Notes: generated by a model not told the origin, from the sequence alone. Shown: positions 16,319-25,451, numbered from the stretch's first letter. The stretch is 64,000 nt of DNA from Subsaximicrobium wynnwilliamsii (GCF_007997225.1 NZ_VORM01000003.1:1-64000), one strand, 5' to 3'. Program-made: numbers and translations.

Positions 16319-19237
16319 TCACTCAATGATCGCTTCGTAAATAAGCCGTTGAATATCAGTTCTAATATCTTCCTTCAACAAGGTGTTTACACCCGCATTG
16401 GGATAGGTTCTATTGGCCAAAAAGATATAAACAATTTCTTCCTCAGGATCTGCCCAAGCATAAGTGCCGGTAAAACCTGAATGTCCAAAACTGGTCATGG
16501 ATACGCAACCACAGGTTGGCCCAGACTCACTGAGCTGCGGCTTATCAAAGCCAATGCCTCGCCTCACATCTTGACTACAAAAATAACAGGTGTTGAATTT
16601 ATCTATGGTTTCTGGCTTTAAATAGCGCTTGCCGCCATAAAAACCTTTTTGCAAGTACATTTGCATGATTTTGGCCACATCATTTGCGTTGCTGAAAATC
16701 CCAGCATGACCGCCTACGCCATTTTCCATGGCAGCGCCCATATCATGCACAAACCCCTGAACTTCCTGAAAACGGAAATAATCATCAATTTCAGTAGGCA
16801 CCAAATTTGTATTGCTAAACATTGGCGACGGATTGTAGGTGGTATAATTGGCGCCTAAAGATTGGTAAAAATGATCCTGCACCAACTCATCCATGGGTTT
16901 GTCGTAATAATTCTCTATGTATTCTTTCAAGATGTAATAAGGCAAATCACTGTAGCGATAACGCAATGAAGAGAGTAAATCGGTTTCTTTTATGATTTTT
17001 TGCATTGTATCTGGATAATCCTTGCGAAGGTACATCTCCTCAGCAATCTTGATGTTATATTTCAAACTTGGCACTCTACGATAGTATTTTGGATCTGGTT
17101 TTTTATTCTCAGGATCCAATGTTGCTACATAGAAAGGAATCCACGGTTTTAAACGGGCATAATGCGACAACATTTGTTTTATAGTGATGTTTCTCTTGTT
17201 GGATGATGCATATTCTGGCAACATCTTGGATAACTTAGTGTCTAAACTAACAACGTTTTTCTCCTCCAACTCCATCAACAAAGGCAAGGTTGCCAAAATT
17301 TTGGTTAGCGAGGCCACGTCGTACATGTCGTCAAATTTCACTTTTTCGTCTCCGGTATAGCGATGCTTTCCGAAGTTTTTATTATAAACCACCTTGCCTT
17401 TTCGCGCCACCAATAATTGAATGCCAGGCGTCATTTTACCATCTATGGCGTATTGTGCAATAGAATCCAAACGATTCAATTTTTCTGAACTCATGCCCAC
17501 TTGCTCTGGCAAACCATAACTTAGGGATTGAATGGCATTGTAATATACACTTTGACCTACTTTAAAGTCATCATTGATGGAAACAGGCAACACGCCCAAA
17601 GCCGGAATCGCACCAAACAGCAACTGAGCAGATTTCTCTTGTGATATTTTAGAGTTTTGGTAACTCATAACCACGCCTTCGATGTTCTCAAAACTCAAAA
17701 GATCATTGAGCGCATAAGGTCTTGCGAAGACATCAAGAATGACCGTGTTGGTTCTGGCAATCTCGTAAATCCAAGTCAGTTCTTTTTCTGTAAACTTATA
17801 ATCCTTCCAAGGGTTCTCGTTATTTTTATGAAAACCAATGACCACCGTATTGTAGTTCTGCAATTTGGTCATTATTGCATTGAGCGATATGTCTTGTACC
17901 ATATGGACTTTGGTGTACTTTTTAAGCTCGTCAAAAAAGGGGCTTCCGCTATCATCGCCCAATTCAACGTAAGCAATTTTCTTCGTGGCGAGATTCCGAA
18001 GTGGTAAGATTTCCCCTTTATTTTTAATTACGGTAATTGCGCCCTCCATCAATTGTGAGTACAGCAAATCGTCCTTCAGCCTATTGAGGTCTTCCACCAA
18101 ATTAGCGGTGCCGATGGGTTGGTAGTTCTCAAGGCCTACTTTAAACTTGGCCATCAATATTTTTTTTACGGAAAGTGCCAAACGCTCTTCCGTGATATCT
18201 TTGTTTTTGTAGGCTTCCACGATTTTTGCGATGCCCACTGGCACATCTTCCGAAATGAGCAACACGTCGTTTCCTGCTTGGAATGCTGCAAGATCCACTT
18301 CGCCATCCTTACCAAAATTGGAAACCCCCTTCATTTCGAGGGCATCTGTAAAAATAAGGCCCTTGAAGCCTAATCTTTCTTTAAGGATCCCAGTAACAAT
18401 GGCCTTTGATAATGAAGAGGGCAAACCAGGACGCGGCTCTAAGCTTGGCACACTCAAATGCGCCACCATAACGCTAGACAAGCCATTTTTTATAAGTTCT
18501 TTATAGGGATATAATTCTATGGAATCGATGCGACGCTCATTAAAATCAATGGTTGGCAAGGCTTTATGACTATCCACATCTGTATCGCCATGGCCCGGGA
18601 AATGCTTGGCATTGGCCAAAACTCCCGCAGCTTGCATGCCTCTCATAAATGCATCCCCTTTTTGGGTCACATTTTCGCGGTCTTCGCCAAACGAGCGATT
18701 CCCAATGATTGGATTATTAGGGTTGGTGTTGATATCCACAGCTGGCGCGAAATTGAAATGCACACCGATACGCTTGGTGTGCTCGCCAATTTGATAGCCG
18801 GTTTTCTCAACAAGTTCCAGATCCCGAATGGCTCCCAAGGTCATGTTCCATGGGAAGGCATAGGTGGAATCTAGGCGCATGCTAAGACCCCATTCCGCAT
18901 CCATCCCAATAAGCAAGGGTGTTTTTGATATCGCTTGATACAGATTATTGAGATTTGCTTGACGCACAGGGCCACCCGAAGAAAAGATCAAACCACCAAT
19001 ATGATTTTCATTGATTAATTTGGCCACCCTATTTTCCTCAGCCTTGGATTGGTTTGAAAATGCGCGCGCCATAAACAATTGACCTACCTTTTCTTCAAGG
19101 CTCATGCCGTTATAAATACTATCCACCCATTTTTTCTGAAGAAACAAATCCTTGGCAGCCAATGGATGATCGGCAGTTTGACCAAAGATTGGCATAGTGA
19201 CGACACAACAAAAAATGAAGGGCATTATATAACGCAT
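16319..19237 (-). CDS. Bifunctional GH3 beta-N-acetylglucosaminidase / serine hydrolase fusion
   Basis: This 972-aa protein has a signal peptide (MRYIMPFIFCCVVTMPIFGQ). It continues with a glycoside hydrolase family 3 NagZ-type domain (about residues 35-380) containing KHFPGHGDT at 211-219, whose His/Asp pair is the NagZ catalytic dyad loop, and FTDALEMKGV. A GH3 C-terminal domain follows. A class C beta-lactamase-like domain begins near residue 600 with the nucleophile motif SLTK at Ser643-Lys646. The two activities suggest peptidoglycan turnover in the periplasm: hexosaminidase action plus a penicillin-binding or peptidase activity. This fusion is known in Bacteroidota. It is monocistronic. 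Confidence 0.93.
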   Translation of the reverse strand: MRYIMPFIFCCVVTMPIFGQTADHPLAAKDLFLQKKWVDSIYNGMSLEEKVGQLFMARAFSNQSKAEENRVAKLINENHIGGLIFSSGGPVRQANLNNLYQAISKTPLLIGMDAEWGLSMRLDSTYAFPWNMTLGAIRDLELVEKTGYQIGEHTKRIGVHFNFAPAVDINTNPNNPIIGNRSFGEDRENVTQKGDAFMRGMQAAGVLANAKHFPGHGDTDVDSHKALPTIDFNERRIDSIELYPYKELIKNGLSSVMVAHLSVPSLEPRPGLPSSLSKAIVTGILKERLGFKGLIFTDALEMKGVSNFGKDGEVDLAAFQAGNDVLLISEDVPVGIAKIVEAYKNKDITEERLALSVKKILMAKFKVGLENYQPIGTANLVEDLNRLKDDLLYSQLMEGAITVIKNKGEILPLRNLATKKIAYVELGDDSGSPFFDELKKYTKVHMVQDISLNAIMTKLQNYNTVVIGFHKNNENPWKDYKFTEKELTWIYEIARTNTVILDVFARPYALNDLLSFENIEGVVMSYQNSKISQEKSAQLLFGAIPALGVLPVSINDDFKVGQSVYYNAIQSLSYGLPEQVGMSSEKLNRLDSIAQYAIDGKMTPGIQLLVARKGKVVYNKNFGKHRYTGDEKVKFDDMYDVASLTKILATLPLLMELEEKNVVSLDTKLSKMLPEYASSNKRNITIKQMLSHYARLKPWIPFYVATLDPENKKPDPKYYRRVPSLKYNIKIAEEMYLRKDYPDTMQKIIKETDLLSSLRYRYSDLPYYILKEYIENYYDKPMDELVQDHFYQSLGANYTTYNPSPMFSNTNLVPTEIDDYFRFQEVQGFVHDMGAAMENGVGGHAGIFSNANDVAKIMQMYLQKGFYGGKRYLKPETIDKFNTCYFCSQDVRRGIGFDKPQLSESGPTCGCVSMTSFGHSGFTGTYAWADPEEEIVYIFLANRTYPNAGVNTLLKEDIRTDIQRLIYEAIIE

Positions 19238-19452
19238 GTAAGTAAATTGCTTAGGGTTTTGGTTAGAACTGAAAACTGGGGCAAATTAGTATTTTTGAAG
19301 GGAAGAATAAAGACTTTAAGATAGATTTATAAACATTGAAGCCACCTAATAAAAAGAGCGCGACGCTTTTAGTTGCTTGAACCAAGACTTGATTCCAACT
19401 TCCCTCTTCAGATCAATTTCAATAGGGAATCTTATTTTATCTGCCGACCAGT

Positions 19453-19938
19453 TTATTTTATAAATCGCGCATGCCAGCTTTCACTTGCGGGTACTTCCCA
19501 ATTCTCACGGAATTCGGCAATATTGGTAACGAGATTATTAAACACGATGGTATTTTTTGACACTGCTTTATCTTTAGCCATTTGCTTGAAATCCAACAAG
19601 GTCTTATGTGCAACGAATTCGCCTTGTTTGTAGGAGACATTCATTTTGTCCATCAAATCCACACTGTATTCCTGCTCCAATTGCTGGATGAAGTTGACCG
19701 AGGCATCGATGCTACACCCGGTAGCTTTATTTAAGCTTTGGTTTAAAGCCAAAACTATAAACCGTTTGTATTCAATTTTATAAGCAGCTTGTAGGTCAGA
19801 TCCGTGGGCAGTCCATTGTGCTATAAAAATATCCAGTTTTTGTTTTATTTCCTCAAGCTCTTCATCGCTAAATGAGCGGTTGGCTTGGTAAATCCATACT
19901 CGGGATTCTTCGGGAAGGGTATCAAAATCAACTAACAT
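19453..19938 (-). CDS. Conserved flavobacterial protein, function unknown
   Basis: This 161-aa cytoplasmic protein begins MLVDFDTLPEESRVWIYQAN, a highly conserved start in flavobacteria. Longer in-frame extensions upstream look non-coding. Databases often call this family an ABC transporter ATPase, but I see no Walker A, Walker B or signature motif, so that name appears unsupported. No enzyme motif is recognisable. It stands alone between repeat-containing gaps. Confidence 0.75.
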   Translation of the reverse strand: MLVDFDTLPEESRVWIYQANRSFSDEELEEIKQKLDIFIAQWTAHGSDLQAAYKIEYKRFIVLALNQSLNKATGCSIDASVNFIQQLEQEYSVDLMDKMNVSYKQGEFVAHKTLLDFKQMAKDKAVSKNTIVFNNLVTNIAEFRENWEVPASESWHARFIK

Positions 19939-19992
19939 AATCTTTCTTTTTTTTGAAGTACAAAAGTACGATATTAAGCTTATAAAAGAATA

Positions 19993-20157
19993 AAGACCGC
20001 TTCGTATTCTAGAATCAAGACCGCTTCGCTTCAAGTACAAAGTACAAAGACTTGATTCTGGTTGATTCAGACGAAATTATTTTTTTTAGCTTTCGGGTAT
20101 TATGGTAGAAAAGAACCAAGATCGCTGCGCTTCTAGACCCTAGACCGCTTTGCTTTT
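19993..20157. repeat. Cluster of dispersed AAGACCGCTTCGCTT motifs
   Basis: Copies lie at 19993-20004, 20017-20030, 20118-20132 (AAGATCGCTGCGCTT) and 20141-20157 (TAGACCGCTTTGCTTTT). A fifth copy is at 10846-10860. Several are next to CTAGA or TCTAG. The function is unknown. Confidence 0.6.
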
Positions 20158-20261
20158 AGAACAAGATATGAAGAGGGCTTGAATAATCAATGTTTGGTCT
20201 GGCTTGGTTTGGCAAAAAAACCTACTTCGGAAGGCTAAGCAGTTTTGATGTGTTAATTATC

Positions 20262-20352
20262 CCAATCAATACCCTCGGGGCAGGCCCAGAAGGTATGAAT
20301 TTAAAGATGTTTTTGTATTTCAAGGCTTGAGGGCATAAAACCTTCTGGAGGG
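20262..20352 (-). repeat. Copy B of the 90-bp dispersed repeat, downstream of PH operon
   Basis: This copy matches 14925-15012. Here CCAGAAGGT near one end is the exact reverse complement of ACCTTCTGG near the other, and CCCTC can pair with GAGGG outside it. The repeat can therefore fold into one long hairpin. It ends right at the stop codon of the minus-strand PH-domain operon. Confidence 0.7.
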
Positions 20353-20354
20353 AT

Positions 20355-21845
20355 TTACATCCAATCGCGATCTTGGGATTCAACGCAAAACAAGAGGTAA
20401 TCGTAAATCCTTTTGGCATCGGTGGCTTTGATATAAGGAATGACGACCGTTTTAGAAGCTGTGGAAACCACTACGGAAGCAATCCCGTTACGCTTTTGAA
20501 AGAAGGTCTGTTTGAATTGTAGTGCCTGTATTTTGTGGGTTTCGAGAATATTGGTAATGGTATCTATAAAACCACCGCCAATGGTAAGGTGTGCTTCTGA
20601 AATTTGATAATAGGTTTTTTTGAATTTATAATGCACGAAAACCAATCCGAAAAGTAAAAAAACCAGATTGATCAACCAGAAATCATTTCCGAAGATTAAA
20701 AATGCCGGACCGCTCAATACTGCAAAAATCAAGACCAAACGAAGCCACAGAATGCGCTTGTAATAGGGCGCCGGTTTATGGGTTTCAGTTTCCTCTGAAT
20801 ACGATTCAAGTAATTTGTTGAGCAAATGATCTATTTGCACTTTCTCCATGGCAACTATGGTAAAATTTTTCTGTTGCTTTTTATTGACCATCGCTTGCTT
20901 CACGCTCAAACTATACAAATTAAAATAGGCCTTGACCCTATTCGTCTTGATGACCAAATTTTGAATTCGGCTGGGCGTAAGGGTTAGGGACATTTTATTG
21001 AACAGGCCTTTATGGATTTCCAAGGTGCGCTCACGTTCCAAGACTTCCAAATTGAAATTGACCACCAGCGTTTGAACTACTGAAAACACCAAAGACACCA
21101 ACAGCAACACCACTATCAAAAACAAATTGACCAAAAAGAGATTAAACAAACTTTGCTCGTCCAATCGCACGGCACCTTCAATGCGTTCGCTTAAACGAAG
21201 CTCCTTCAGGTATTTCTCAAACTCTGAGTACAGGCCGAAGAAAAACGAAACGATAATCAAAAAACTCTTGAAATGGTTTTGCGATATGCCTTCCATCAGC
21301 AATCGTTTTAAGGAGACTTTAAAAAAAACATCGGCTTCCTTCGGAAGATCTTCCGCAGCAACATCAGCCTGGATTTTTGTGAAGAGCTGGGTTTTTAGTG
21401 CCAGTGCGGTGGATTTATCCAAGGCACTAATCTCGATTTCCGATTTGTTATCGCCAGCAGTCTCGATATTGAGGGAGACGACGTTGATGAGTTGTTGTAA
21501 AAAATTCTGCTTGATGTAGACATTCTGGATTTTTGACTTCGGAATAACAGTATTGTCCTTATTGATGACCCCAGTATCGAGATGGAAATCATCGGCACTT
21601 ACATGAAATTTGAAGTTGAGATATTTGAGAATGGAAAAGACGAGAAGCAAGAGTATTACGAGCACAAAGCCAAAAATGATCCAGCCCAGACTAATACCCA
21701 ATTGTTTTTTCTGAAGCATGGAAATCCCATAAGCCACAAATAAAATAAAGAAACTCTTTATAAATTTAAATGCCTTAACCCCAAAAATAACGAGGATCCC
21801 TTTGGACGACTGCCTTGCCGGTTGTGAAAAATCAACTGCCGCCAT
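20355..21845 (-). CDS. Multi-bPH2-domain membrane protein (YdbT-like)
   Basis: This 496-aa protein has hydrophobic helix pairs near residues 25-75, 210-265 and 370-410, each followed by a bacterial PH (bPH2/DUF304) domain. An example is DFHLDTGVINKDNTVIPKSKIQNV, the conserved PxxxIQ pattern, which recurs as LTPSRIQNLVIK and ILETHKIQALQFKQ. In Bacillus the homologous YdbS/YdbT pair confers resistance to bacteriocins; the role here is unknown. It overlaps the upstream single-PH gene by 14 bases, so they form one translation unit. A dispersed repeat sits at the 3' end. Confidence 0.88.
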   Translation of the reverse strand: MAAVDFSQPARQSSKGILVIFGVKAFKFIKSFFILFVAYGISMLQKKQLGISLGWIIFGFVLVILLLLVFSILKYLNFKFHVSADDFHLDTGVINKDNTVIPKSKIQNVYIKQNFLQQLINVVSLNIETAGDNKSEIEISALDKSTALALKTQLFTKIQADVAAEDLPKEADVFFKVSLKRLLMEGISQNHFKSFLIIVSFFFGLYSEFEKYLKELRLSERIEGAVRLDEQSLFNLFLVNLFLIVVLLLVSLVFSVVQTLVVNFNLEVLERERTLEIHKGLFNKMSLTLTPSRIQNLVIKTNRVKAYFNLYSLSVKQAMVNKKQQKNFTIVAMEKVQIDHLLNKLLESYSEETETHKPAPYYKRILWLRLVLIFAVLSGPAFLIFGNDFWLINLVFLLFGLVFVHYKFKKTYYQISEAHLTIGGGFIDTITNILETHKIQALQFKQTFFQKRNGIASVVVSTASKTVVIPYIKATDAKRIYDYLLFCVESQDRDWM

Positions 21846-22347
21846 TGACCGTAGTGCTTAAAAAGTCGTTGATGCGTGTGGCTTCCGCTTCCGAAAGGCC
21901 TTTGATGCTCAAATCACTGCCAGATTCACCCGCAGTATAAATATTGAGTGTTGCCAAGCCAAACTGCCGCGACAGCCAGCTCCTGGAAGTCTCGATGTGT
22001 TGAATCCTGGAAATGGGAACGGTGGTCAACCTATGGATTAGGAGACCGTGTGCGTAAATCACATCCTTGTCTCGCAGCGCATACATACGTTTTTTGAAAG
22101 CCAATAGCGCAAGCATGAAGTTAGAAAGACACAGCAATCCAACCGCAGCCGCAAGGAGCCAGAAGTACGACTGGATCAAAACATCAACAAGAAATAGTTT
22201 TGCCAGAATCAATGCCAAAACAATAACGCCATACACCAGTAGTTTATTGATGACGATTATTTTAAGGTATGCCTTATCTATGGGATGCAGCTCAACTTGG
22301 TCAATTTGTGGCAAGGCATTGGTGTCTATTTGGGTGTTTGTGAACAT
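21832..22347 (-). CDS. bPH2-domain membrane protein (YdbS-like)
   Basis: This 171-aa protein has two membrane helices (about residues 30-85) followed by a single bacterial PH domain with the PISRIQHIETSRSWLSRQFGLATL motif region typical of DUF304. It is the YdbS-like partner of the larger downstream protein. Its stop overlaps that gene's start region and it directly follows a 63-aa membrane protein gene with no gap. Confidence 0.88.
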   Translation of the reverse strand: MFTNTQIDTNALPQIDQVELHPIDKAYLKIIVINKLLVYGVIVLALILAKLFLVDVLIQSYFWLLAAAVGLLCLSNFMLALLAFKKRMYALRDKDVIYAHGLLIHRLTTVPISRIQHIETSRSWLSRQFGLATLNIYTAGESGSDLSIKGLSEAEATRINDFLSTTVNGGS

Positions 22348-22539
22348 CTATTTATCGCTCTTGGTTAGGAAATAGTACTTTCTGGCAGCACCAGTACCTG
22401 CAAAAAACAGGAACCATAAAGGTAAGTAATCGCTGTATAAGATTCCGTTTTTGAGATAAGTGATCAGCATCAAGAGCGCCGACCAAAAAAGACCGTTGAT
22501 GAGTGCTGCTTTAAGGATGATTTTGGTGGTTGGTTTCAT
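22348..22539 (-). CDS. Small two-helix membrane protein, first gene of PH operon
   Basis: This 63-aa protein has two hydrophobic helices (KAALINGLFWSALLMLITYL and LPLWFLFFAGTGAAR) and a basic C-terminus. It ends exactly where the YdbS-like gene begins, so it is probably co-expressed with the bPH2 pair. No family is recognised with certainty. Confidence 0.65.
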   Translation of the reverse strand: MKPTTKIILKAALINGLFWSALLMLITYLKNGILYSDYLPLWFLFFAGTGAARKYYFLTKSDK

Positions 22540-22624
22540 TGTTGGGATTTAGGATCTCATTGTTTATAGGATGTTTTCAAAGCAAGCCTCAGTTAAATTG
22601 ATTTTGGATATAAAAATAGCCTGT

Positions 22625-22807
22625 TCATTCAGTAGTCTCATTGCTACCTGCTCTAATAGATAATAACGCTCCAATCATAATAAGCACAGATGAAATTATA
22701 ATCAACCAAAAACCCCAGTCCATGTTATCATAGCCGAAAATAATTTCCAATACTATCACTAGAAGGCAAACAATTACAATTATTAGGGATATGTTCTTAT
22801 TTTTCAT
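22625..22807 (-). CDS. Small two-helix membrane protein
   Basis: This 60-aa protein is almost entirely two membrane helices (ISLIIVIVCLLVIVLEIIFG and WGFWLIIISSVLIMIGALL) with a short polar tail. Such small hydrophobic proteins are common and unassigned in flavobacteria. It is separated from the PH operon by 85 bases and sits at the border of the accessory patch. Confidence 0.5.
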   Translation of the reverse strand: MKNKNISLIIVIVCLLVIVLEIIFGYDNMDWGFWLIIISSVLIMIGALLSIRAGSNETTE

Positions 22808-22957
22808 AGAATAAAACTTTAAGCAAACAATGGAAACTTTTTCATTTACAGTTTTCTAATCGTCTCATTGTATTGGGCACTAAAATAGCAAATTAAAACA
22901 AATACGTAAAAAGAGCGATTTTTATTGCTTCCAATTTGTAAAGGCTATGTTTTTAAC

Positions 22958-23221
22958 TTAATGTTGCCCATAAATAATTAGTGCTGGATCGCCAGATGAA
23001 ACATCAAAAAACGGTTTGTAATCATCGGCATTTGTTTCCGTTGAAATAGTTTTTTTTACTTTCCGATACTCCAAATAACAGCATTTTTCTTCTGAGTTTG
23101 TGTTTTCAGAAGACTTCCAAGTCAATTTGATGCGGTCTGCTACAATGATCTTTAGAAACGTTGAGGCCTCAAAAATATGAGTTGGGTTGTGATTGTAAGA
23201 AGATTCTAGTTTAAGTTTCGG
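22958..23221 (-). pseudogene. Start-less open frame, probable gene remnant
   Basis: A minus-strand frame of 87 codons is open here and ends at a stop at 22958, but it contains no ATG or other convincing start. The translation looks protein-like (FLKIIVADRIKLTWKSSENT, KCCYLEYRKVKKTIST, YKPFFDVSSGDPALIIYGQH). It overlaps the 3' end of the frameshifted PH gene by a few bases in another frame. It may be the tail of a gene that lost its 5' part. I cannot name the family. Confidence 0.35.
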
Positions 23222-23635
23222 TTATTTTAATTTGCGAATTTACTTTTAATAAGTCCGAAATCATGTCGTCATTGTTTTCAGGAGCAATGTAAATCTCATC
23301 ATAGGCATTGAACTTTATGATGAGTCCGTTTTTTGCCAATGCCGGTATCATTCCGCTCCACATGGTTTTTCCTTTCACTATTTCTTTAATGTTTGGAATT
23401 TCTGCTGTACCTCTCAGAAACCCGGATCGATACACCAATTTTTCATCTTCAATTTTGTAAAAGGTATCAATATAAATCCAAAAGATTAAAATTAACGGGC
23501 TCAGCAGAGGCAAAGCATAAAAGGTTTTGCCACAAAAGCGTTTATATCGAACAAAAAAACAACACTAGGAAGGATAAAAGCAGCAATCAATAAATAATTA
23601 ATAAAACCTTTTCTGTTTGCTTTATAGATCTTCAT
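23211..23635 (-). pseudogene. Frameshifted bacterial PH-domain (bPH4-type) membrane protein gene
   Basis: The natural protein would begin MKIYKANRKGFINYLLIAAF at 23635, run through a membrane helix and continue KPF-YALPLLSPLILIFWIYI into a second helix and a PH-like domain (EDEKLVYRSGFLRGTAEIPN...IKEIV). The frame breaks in a short A-run at 23519-23522 (plus strand); one extra base restores it. As written, the first frame ends after about 45 residues. The second is open only from a TTG at 23513, giving 100 residues. Either a true inactivating indel or a homopolymer sequencing error. Confidence 0.65.
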
Positions 23636-23696
23636 TCGAAGGGTTTTTTACTGACATGACGCTTTTGGGTGTGGTTTGTTGTGTGTGTCAAGACGT

Positions 23697-23740
23697 AAAT
23701 TTAGCAAATAAAAAACAGGATAATCCCAGAGGATTTTGAG
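23697..23740 (-). repeat. Cassette-type spacer with TTTGCTAAATT core
   Basis: On the minus strand this spacer reads AAAATCCTC..., then TTTGCTAAATTTACG. Related spacers lie at 24528-24571, about 25351-25395 (degenerate) and about 22878-22900 (core only). Each lies between the small accessory genes. Similar spacers punctuate cassette-like arrays in other Bacteroidota. Confidence 0.5.
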
Positions 23741-23793
23741 AGTTGAGTAAACAAAGCAGTTAAGTAGACACGATGCTGGCAAAAGTGTTTCGT

Positions 23794-24187
23794 TCATCGA
23801 ATGGCCCAATTTTCAATTTTTACACCGGTAATTCGATTAAATTCTTTAACATTTTCCGTGACCATTATTAATTCATTAGCGATTGCTGTTGCGCCAATTA
23901 ATAAGTCAAAATCACTGATCATAGTTTCTTTTTTTCTCAATTTCACTTTTTCCTTTGCATAAAAGTTGATCGCGTTGAAAATAGGAAGTATTTTTAGTTG
24001 CTCGGTAAAATCATCGATTAGTTTATAGTTTCTTTTCGGATGTGAACTATTCCCGGCGCCGAACATGAGTTCTGCCAACGTGATTAATTGCCCAATTTTC
24101 TAGTTTTACCTTTTCAAATTTGTCGATAAGATTGAATTTTCCACGAAAGCAATGAATGCAAATATTAGTGTCCAATAAATATTTCAT
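23794..24187 (-). pseudogene. Frameshifted PIN-domain toxin (VapC family)
   Basis: The N-terminal part from 24187 reads MKYLLDTNICIHCFRGKFNL, the classic VapC start with its first catalytic Asp. The C-terminal part, in another frame from about 24078, reads TLAELMFGAGNSSHPKRNY and later DFDLLIGATAIANELIMVTEN with the remaining acidic residues. The frame changes near 24081-24091, where one or more bases are missing around the second catalytic Glu loop. The toxin, an RNase in this family, is probably not made. Its ATG overlaps the antitoxin stop (ATGA), the normal arrangement. Confidence 0.75.
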
Positions 24188-24429
24188 TCGAAACTTTCCG
24201 TGATGGTCTTATTAATCCGTGAATCCTTAATCTCTGAAATTATTTCATCTGAGTCGCGATTATCTTTCCAAGCACCAAACATCTTATTGAGCTCAATGTC
24301 ATTTCTAGATTTCGTTTCGATAGATCTGGTCAGTTTATCAATCAAACTTCTTTTAGACTTGCTATCAAGGTTTTTCAAGTATCCGAAATACTTATCCAAG
24401 ATTTTGTTTGAAACGGTTAAACTTCCCAT
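24184..24429 (-). CDS. Antitoxin partner of the VapC-like toxin
   Basis: This 81-aa protein begins MGSLTVSNKILDKYFGYL and has the pattern of Bacteroidota antitoxins paired with PIN toxins: a helical N-terminal half (LDSKSKRSLIDKLTRSI) and a conserved FGAWKDNRDSDEIISEIKDSR toxin-binding-type tail. A longer in-frame start at 24537 is rejected because those 36 residues translate the conserved cassette spacer. It is intact although its toxin is broken, as expected for TA decay in which the toxin is lost first. Confidence 0.7.
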   Translation of the reverse strand: MGSLTVSNKILDKYFGYLKNLDSKSKRSLIDKLTRSIETKSRNDIELNKMFGAWKDNRDSDEIISEIKDSRINKTITESFE

Positions 24430-24527
24430 GCTGACATTTTTTTTACAATTTACTAATTTAAATGGAAAGTTGAAATTTTCCGTATGTTCGCAATCGTTTA
24501 TAAGATTAGTTGGGTCATTAAGCCACC

Positions 24528-24571
24528 AATTTAGCAAATAAAACTGAATTGGAAATCTGCGAGGATTTTCT
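24528..24571 (-). repeat. Cassette-type spacer with TTTGCTAAATT core
   Basis: This is the second clear copy of the spacer, reading on the minus strand AAAATCCTCGCAG..., then TTTATTTGCTAAATTGGTGG. It lies between the VapBC-like and HigBA-like modules. Confidence 0.5.
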
Positions 24572-24625
24572 TAAGTAACAGATGACCAAGCAATTGAATA
24601 TCTACGGCATAGCAAATCGCTATTT

Positions 24626-24913
24626 CTACATTTGAAGATTTAAATGCAGTTTTGCACCTAAAGCGTTGAAAATTCTCATTACGGTTTCAAAAGTCACATT
24701 TCCAGTGCTATTTTCAAGTCTAGATATTTGTGCTTTTTTTACTCCAACTAATGCTCCTAATTGTTCTTGAGTCAGTTTGCGTTTTTTTCGAGCGATTTTT
24801 ATCATATCGCCAATTAGTTCGAGTTTTAACTCAAATTCATATTCATCTCTTTCTTCAGTCCCCTTTTTTCCAATTAAAAGGTCTTCTGCTTGGTCTAAAG
24901 TGTAACTTTTCAT
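24626..24913 (-). CDS. higA: XRE-family antitoxin (HigA-like)
   Basis: This 95-aa DNA-binding antitoxin has a helix-turn-helix of XRE type in its C-terminal half (KLTQEQLGALVGVKKAQISRLENS). It should bind the HigB-like toxin and repress the operon. Its ATG overlaps the toxin stop by four bases; the toxin-first order is typical of HigBA. The gene is intact. The symbol is by family similarity only. Confidence 0.82.
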   Translation of the reverse strand: MKSYTLDQAEDLLIGKKGTEERDEYEFELKLELIGDMIKIARKKRKLTQEQLGALVGVKKAQISRLENSTGNVTFETVMRIFNALGAKLHLNLQM

Positions 24914-25251
24914 TTCTGTTTATTTTTAAAATAATTTCTTCGAATTCTTTCCGCTTTGTCGATTTCTTTCTTATCCACTTTGCTGGTTTTCTTAATGACT
25001 CCGTGAGTAGCAAGAACTAATGTTTCGGCTTTATTTTCCTTGTCCCAAAAAGCTAAAAGACGATATTGAAATCCAGAATATAAAGTTCTGAATTCCCAAA
25101 TTTCATCAGTCAATTTTTTAAAAAACTTTGGGTCAGATAGTTGTTCAGCTCTTCTTATATTCTGAAATATTTTCTTTCTTGCTTTAAGGTTTTGTTTTTG
25201 TATGAATTCAAAAGCTTGTTCGAGAAGTATTGTTTCAAATCGTTTTATCAT
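24910..25251 (-). CDS. higB: RelE/HigB-family toxin (Gp49-like)
   Basis: This 113-aa basic protein has the HigB/Gp49-like fold pattern: helical N-terminus, then KKLTDEIWEFRTLYSGFQYRLLAFWDKENKAETLVLATHGVIKK-type beta core. The catalytic-type basic and aromatic residues (Arg/Tyr in FRTLYSGFQYR) are retained. Members are ribosome-dependent mRNA endonucleases that block translation. It is the first gene of an intact toxin-antitoxin pair. Confidence 0.82.
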   Translation of the reverse strand: MIKRFETILLEQAFEFIQKQNLKARKKIFQNIRRAEQLSDPKFFKKLTDEIWEFRTLYSGFQYRLLAFWDKENKAETLVLATHGVIKKTSKVDKKEIDKAERIRRNYFKNKQK

Positions 25252-25451
25252 TCTTGTTATAAAATCAAATATGATCCAAATATATAAAAAGTTTCTTTAA
25301 CTGTAAACTTTCGAGTGAGATTTTAATATTAATTGCGCGTTTTAAATACTATAGTTAGTGAAGAAAAGCCAAATTAAAAGTTTGCGAGGTTTTTCATAAA
25401 TAGACTATAATTAGCAATTAATTATACGCGACTTTGTTGTAAGTAGTTTTG

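Larger units (their letters stand above)
19939..20354. other. Repeat-rich gap without genes
   Basis: The gap holds four copies of a degenerate AGACCGCTTCGCT motif (19993-20157), a short AGTACAA repeat and copy B of the 90-bp dispersed repeat. No gene is seen. Confidence 0.5.

Noticed and set aside
24429-24537. Longer start for the VapC-partner antitoxin
   Set aside because: The extra residues are a translation of the conserved cassette spacer (CTAAATTGGTGG...).
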